Positions 60,481 through 64,000 of a DNA stretch of 64,000 nucleotides are shown here, in pieces (position 1 is the stretch's first letter; each line of letters opens with the position of its first letter). The DNA lies in the NCBI GenBank assembly GCA_950022495.1, contig CATLLJ010000001.1, positions 124,001 through 188,000 of the forward strand, given 5' to 3'. The translations under genes and the position numbers were made by a program. The notes under the pieces were generated by a model. It was not told the DNA's origin. It saw only the letters and a program-made list of their open reading frames with translations, and did not search any database. Source of the stretch: an uncultured bacterium (lineage in GTDB: Bacteria > Cyanobacteriota > Vampirovibrionia > Gastranaerophilales > Gastranaerophilaceae).

Positions 60481-60942
60481 TTATATTTTCATTTCTACTT
60501 CTTGTTCTAAACTTTGTCTAAATTTTACTATTAATTTTTTCAATAAATCTTTGTCTTCATCTGAGAATATTTTCGGCAATTTACTAATATAATCTCTTAA
60601 TTTGCTTGAGGTTTCTTCTGTAACTCTTCTACCTTCTTCGGTAATTCTCATTCTGCGGACAAGCCTATTATTTTTTGTATCTGCAAATCTTTCAATATAA
60701 CCTTTTTCTTCCAGTGAGTCCAAAATTCTGCCGGTGTTCGGTCGGTCTTTTAATATCAGTTTTGCAAGTTCACGCTGACAAATATTATCATTCAACATAA
60801 TAACATCCAGTGCATAAAATTCATCGGGAGTAACCGGCATATTCAGCTTCTGAAAAACTTGAGTTCCCAAAAATCGGCAATACTTTGCGGTTTGCTCAAA
60901 TTGATAAAATATTGAATCTGTATAGTGCTGGTATTTATACAT
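60481..60942 (-). CDS. MarR family transcriptional regulator
   Basis: 'DVIMLNDNICQRELAKLILKDRPNTGRILDSLEEKGYIERFADTKNNRLVRRMRITEEG'. Confidence 0.92.
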   Translation of the reverse strand: MYKYQHYTDSIFYQFEQTAKYCRFLGTQVFQKLNMPVTPDEFYALDVIMLNDNICQRELAKLILKDRPNTGRILDSLEEKGYIERFADTKNNRLVRRMRITEEGRRVTEETSSKLRDYISKLPKIFSDEDKDLLKKLIVKFRQSLEQEVEMKI

Positions 60943-60981
60943 CTTTAGATTTAGAATTTTCTCTATGTTGTAAAAATTATG

Positions 60982-60997
60982 TGTTGCATTTGCAACA
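60982..60997. promoter_or_regulatory. candidate MarR-type operator between divergent marR-like and tolC-like genes
   Basis: TGTTGCA-TT-TGCAACA perfect 7-bp arms. Confidence 0.6.
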
Positions 60998-61059
60998 ATA
61001 TTATGTTATCATACTGATATACAAAATGCAAGTAAATATTTTTAAGAGGATATAAAACA

Positions 61060-62460
61060 TTGAAAAAGAGTATAGCTACATTATTACTGGCAAGTTTTAT
61101 TGTGACAAACATTTCCCCTGCGGCATGTCTTGCCATTGGAAATAAAGATTCAAAAGAACCCAAAAAGGTTTCCATAACAAAAACACACAAACAAAGAGCT
61201 AAAAGTGATTCTTTTAAATATGAATATATCAACTATGATTGGTGGAATAACTTTAACGATGATATTTTAAACGGCTATATAGATTTAGCAATAAAGAATA
61301 ACTATGACTTAAAAATGGCTACAATTGCGGTTGATGAATATTATCAAGCTGTAAAAATGCAGTTTGCAAATGAACTTCCATCTGCTAATTTAGGATTTGG
61401 CGGAGGATACTCAAAAATGCCTTATACATCAAGTTCTGATTGGGGATTTTCTGCTCCGGCATTTGCAAGTTATGAAGTAGACTTATTCCTAAAAAATAGA
61501 GACAAAACAAAGGCATCTAAAAAAGATTACGAAGCATCTTTACAAGATGAGCGTGCAGCATATATTTCAATCGCATCAGCAGTCGGTGCAACTTATTTTA
61601 ATATCGTTAAACTTGATAAAATGATCGCCTTACAAGAAGAAATTGTACAAGACAGAAAAACAATTTATGATTTAATGCTTGCGAGAAACAAGGAAGGTTT
61701 AACTTCAACTGCTGACACCGTAAAAGCAAACAAATCTTATATCGCAGGTAATACTGATTTAACAGAATATAAAAAACAGAGAACAAAATTATTAAATCAA
61801 TTATGTGTATTGCTCGGAGAAAATCCAAATAAGGCTGAAACTTTATCAAGAGTAAGTTTTGATGATATTCATTTTTCAGGAAATATTCCGTCAGAAATTC
61901 CGTCAGAAGTCATTGTGACAAGACCTGATTACATCAAGGCTGAAAAAATGGTTGAAAAAGCAGGGATAAATGTCCGTGTAGCAAGAAAAGAATTTTTACC
62001 ATCAATAAATCTTATGGGAATTGCTTTTTTCTTAGCTAATGATTTAGGAAGCGTATTTACAACTAAAAATGCACTTGCAATGCTTGGCGGAGGACTTAAT
62101 CTGCCAATATTTACAGGTGGCAGAAGAGTTGCTAACCTCAGACTTAAAAAAGACGAATACGAAAGAATATTAAACAACTATAGAAAAACAAATCTTACAG
62201 CAATTCAGGAAGTGAATGATGCAATGGTTTCCATAAAACTGGATCATCAAAAATTCACAGACACTGAAAAGCAAGCAAAACTTGAAAGACAGGATTTCGG
62301 TTACAGCACTCAAAAGTATAATCAGGGAACAATTTCAAAGCTTGATTTAATTCAAGTAAAAGAAAATGTTTTATTCACTGATAAACAGGTTGTAAACGAT
62401 AAAATCAATTGTCTTGTTGATTACATCGGATTATACAAAGCCGTTGGAACACAATTATAA
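61060..62460 (+). CDS. TolC-family outer membrane efflux protein (TTG start)
   Basis: signal-like N-terminus; repeated outer-membrane-factor segments 'YEVDLFLKNRDKTKASKKDYEAS', 'LNLPIFTGGRRVANLRLKKDEYERILNNYRKT'. Confidence 0.88.
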   Translation: MKKSIATLLLASFIVTNISPAACLAIGNKDSKEPKKVSITKTHKQRAKSDSFKYEYINYDWWNNFNDDILNGYIDLAIKNNYDLKMATIAVDEYYQAVKMQFANELPSANLGFGGGYSKMPYTSSSDWGFSAPAFASYEVDLFLKNRDKTKASKKDYEASLQDERAAYISIASAVGATYFNIVKLDKMIALQEEIVQDRKTIYDLMLARNKEGLTSTADTVKANKSYIAGNTDLTEYKKQRTKLLNQLCVLLGENPNKAETLSRVSFDDIHFSGNIPSEIPSEVIVTRPDYIKAEKMVEKAGINVRVARKEFLPSINLMGIAFFLANDLGSVFTTKNALAMLGGGLNLPIFTGGRRVANLRLKKDEYERILNNYRKTNLTAIQEVNDAMVSIKLDHQKFTDTEKQAKLERQDFGYSTQKYNQGTISKLDLIQVKENVLFTDKQVVNDKINCLVDYIGLYKAVGTQL

Positions 62461-62492
62461 ATACACTAAATCTTAATCATATTTTTACTTAC

Positions 62493-62524
62493 TAAAAGCC
62501 TGTACGTCACTAAGTACAGGCTTC
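62493..62524. terminator. hairpin terminator
   Basis: AAAAGCCTGTACGTCACTAAGTACAGGCTTCT. Confidence 0.65.
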
Positions 62525-62601
62525 TCATTATATATAATAAAAGAACTCTGAAATTACCAGAGTTCTAAATATTAACATTTTCCCACTACACTATTTTCAA
62601 C

Positions 62602-62937
62602 TTATTTTACATTCGGGCTTTCGTATTCAATACCCATTTCTTTCAATGTTTTAATAAAATTCTGAGCACAAATACGCTGAGCTTCAGGAGGAACAATTCT
62701 TAAAATTTCTACAGTTCTTGAAATAACAGGGTCTTTATCATACCAGCGGTTATTTGCATTCACAGGTTTAACCATAGCATAAAATTTATCAATTGTTTCT
62801 TTTGAAACTTTTTCTTCGATTTTTTGCAAAAATATCTCTGCTTGAGCTCTCAATTCTGTTTGATAATTTCTCAAAAGCTCAATTACTTCTAATAATAATG
62901 GGTCATGATCGTACCAACGTTTATAAGTAGGACTCAT
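62602..62937 (-). CDS. hypothetical protein with internal duplication
   Basis: two RWYD(H/K)DP-led units; start overlaps murA end by 17 bp. Confidence 0.65.
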   Translation of the reverse strand: MSPTYKRWYDHDPLLLEVIELLRNYQTELRAQAEIFLQKIEEKVSKETIDKFYAMVKPVNANNRWYDKDPVISRTVEILRIVPPEAQRICAQNFIKTLKEMGIEYESPNVK

Positions 62938-64000
62938 TATGTGTACCCTCCGTTAGGTTTGACGGGGAATCTTCGTTTTTACGTTCTATTTTCCCTCCTA
63001 ACAATCTTATCTTACTTTCAAAATTTTCGTATCCTCTATCTATATGATGTAGTTTTTCAACAACAGAATTTCCGTCAGCCATTAATGCTGCAACAACTAA
63101 TGAGGCACCGGCTCTCAAATCACTTGCTGTCAAAATAGCTCCTGAAAGCTTTTTAACACCTTTAATGATTGCGTGATTTCTATCCTGATGAATGTCTGCG
63201 CCCATTCTATTCAAATCAGGAACCTGCATAAATCTGTTTTCATATAGACTTTCTGTAATAATACCCACACCATTTGCGGTTGTTAAAAGTGTCATCGCCA
63301 TTGACTGCAAGTCTGTCGGAAAACCCGGATACGGCTGAGTTACAAAGTTTATTGAATTCAAACGGTTTTTACAGCTTACTTCCATTGATGTAGGGTCAAG
63401 AAGTTTGATATTTGCACCCATTTTCAACAATTTATCTGTAAAGAATGTCAAATGTGCAGGGTAAATATTTTTAATTATACCCTTACCTTTTGTCGCAATA
63501 ATTGCAGTCATAAAGGTTCCGGCTTCAATTCTATCCGGAATTGTAGTATATTCAATCGGGTGTAAGTCAGAATGTTTTACACCGTTGATAATAATTTCTG
63601 AAGTTCCGGCCCCTGAAATATCTGCTCCCATTGTGTTTAGGAAGTTTGCAAGATCGACAATTTCAGGTTCTTGAGCGGCATTTTGAATTCTTGTTGAACC
63701 TTCAGCTAAAACTGACGCAAGCATAATATTTTCTGTTGCCCCAACTGACGGTATATCAAGGTATACATCAGAACCAACCAGTTTACTTGCTTTAGCGTGC
63801 ACATAACCGCTTTCGATTTTGATTTTTGCACCGAGTGCCTCAAGTCCGCGAATATGGAAATCAACTCTTCTTTCGCCGATAGCACATCCGCCCGGCAAAG
63901 CTACTCGAGCTTCTTTACATCTGGAAACCAGTGCTCCCAATACAATAAAAGATGCTCTCATTTTACTTACTAATTCATAACTTGCAGTTACGTTAGTAAT
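62921..64000 (-). CDS. murA: UDP-N-acetylglucosamine 1-carboxyvinyltransferase, partial (N-terminus beyond window end)
   Basis: 'MRASFIVLGALVSRCKEARVALPGGCAIGERRVDFHIRGLEALGA'; frame stays open from 63961 to 64000 (ITNVTASYELVSK). Confidence 0.95.
   Translation of the reverse strand: MTNVTASYELVSKMRASFIVLGALVSRCKEARVALPGGCAIGERRVDFHIRGLEALGAKIKIESGYVHAKASKLVGSDVYLDIPSVGATENIMLASVLAEGSTRIQNAAQEPEIVDLANFLNTMGADISGAGTSEIIINGVKHSDLHPIEYTTIPDRIEAGTFMTAIIATKGKGIIKNIYPAHLTFFTDKLLKMGANIKLLDPTSMEVSCKNRLNSINFVTQPYPGFPTDLQSMAMTLLTTANGVGIITESLYENRFMQVPDLNRMGADIHQDRNHAIIKGVKKLSGAILTASDLRAGASLVVAALMADGNSVVEKLHHIDRGYENFESKIRLLGGKIERKNEDSPSNLTEGTHNESYL

Noticed and set aside
60963-61232. 89-aa minus-strand ORF between marR-like and tolC-like genes
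   Set aside because: Overlaps the tolC-like 5' end and the operator region; no domain or RBS.

Overview
AT-rich bacterial chromosome window with dense coding on both strands. The diderm gene set (kdsC-like, TolC-like, HlyD/EmrB-like) and type IV pilus genes, plus many EF-hand/low-complexity proteins, suggest a gut Gastranaerophilales/Vampirovibrionia-like genome; this is an inference, no database was searched. Layout: (1) 1-~6.0 kb: right end of an integrated mobile element (DUF2303-like protein, NPPF methyltransferase-like protein, small HTH proteins, tyrosine recombinase) abutting the 3' end of tRNA-Asp(GTC). (2) 6-30 kb: mostly housekeeping genes (GH57, two GT2, lytic transglycosylase, ComEC, PilT, RecO, M16 protease, RluD, LspA, BadF-type ATPase, Nif3, CoaBC, Gmk, COG2509 flavoprotein, isocitrate dehydrogenase-like). 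Interspersed are repeat-rich intergenic regions, including a roughly 286-bp nested palindrome at 27201-27486. (3) 30-41.4 kb: large proteins with no obvious signal peptide, two with EF-hand-like loops (M15 peptidase fusion; calpain-like protease fusion), plus tRNA-Ala(TGC) and PPDK. (4) 41.4-51.4 kb: LysC, TPR, KdsC, histidine kinase, RpoD-like sigma factor, RlmB, NadA, GspL/PilM-N-like and PilO-like proteins. (5) 51.3-56 kb: accessory block with radical SAM protein, DRE-TIM aldolase-like protein, metzincin-like protease, an orphan modular protein, tRNA-Gln(CTG) and tRNA-3'-end-like fragments. (6) 56-64 kb: SulP transporter, MarR/EmrA/EmrB/TolC-type efflux locus and partial MurA. No rRNA or CRISPR array was seen. 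Strongest candidates for follow-up: the nested palindrome, the LspA homologue with altered catalytic motifs, the calpain-like fusion with its EF-hand neighbours, and the 51-56 kb accessory block.
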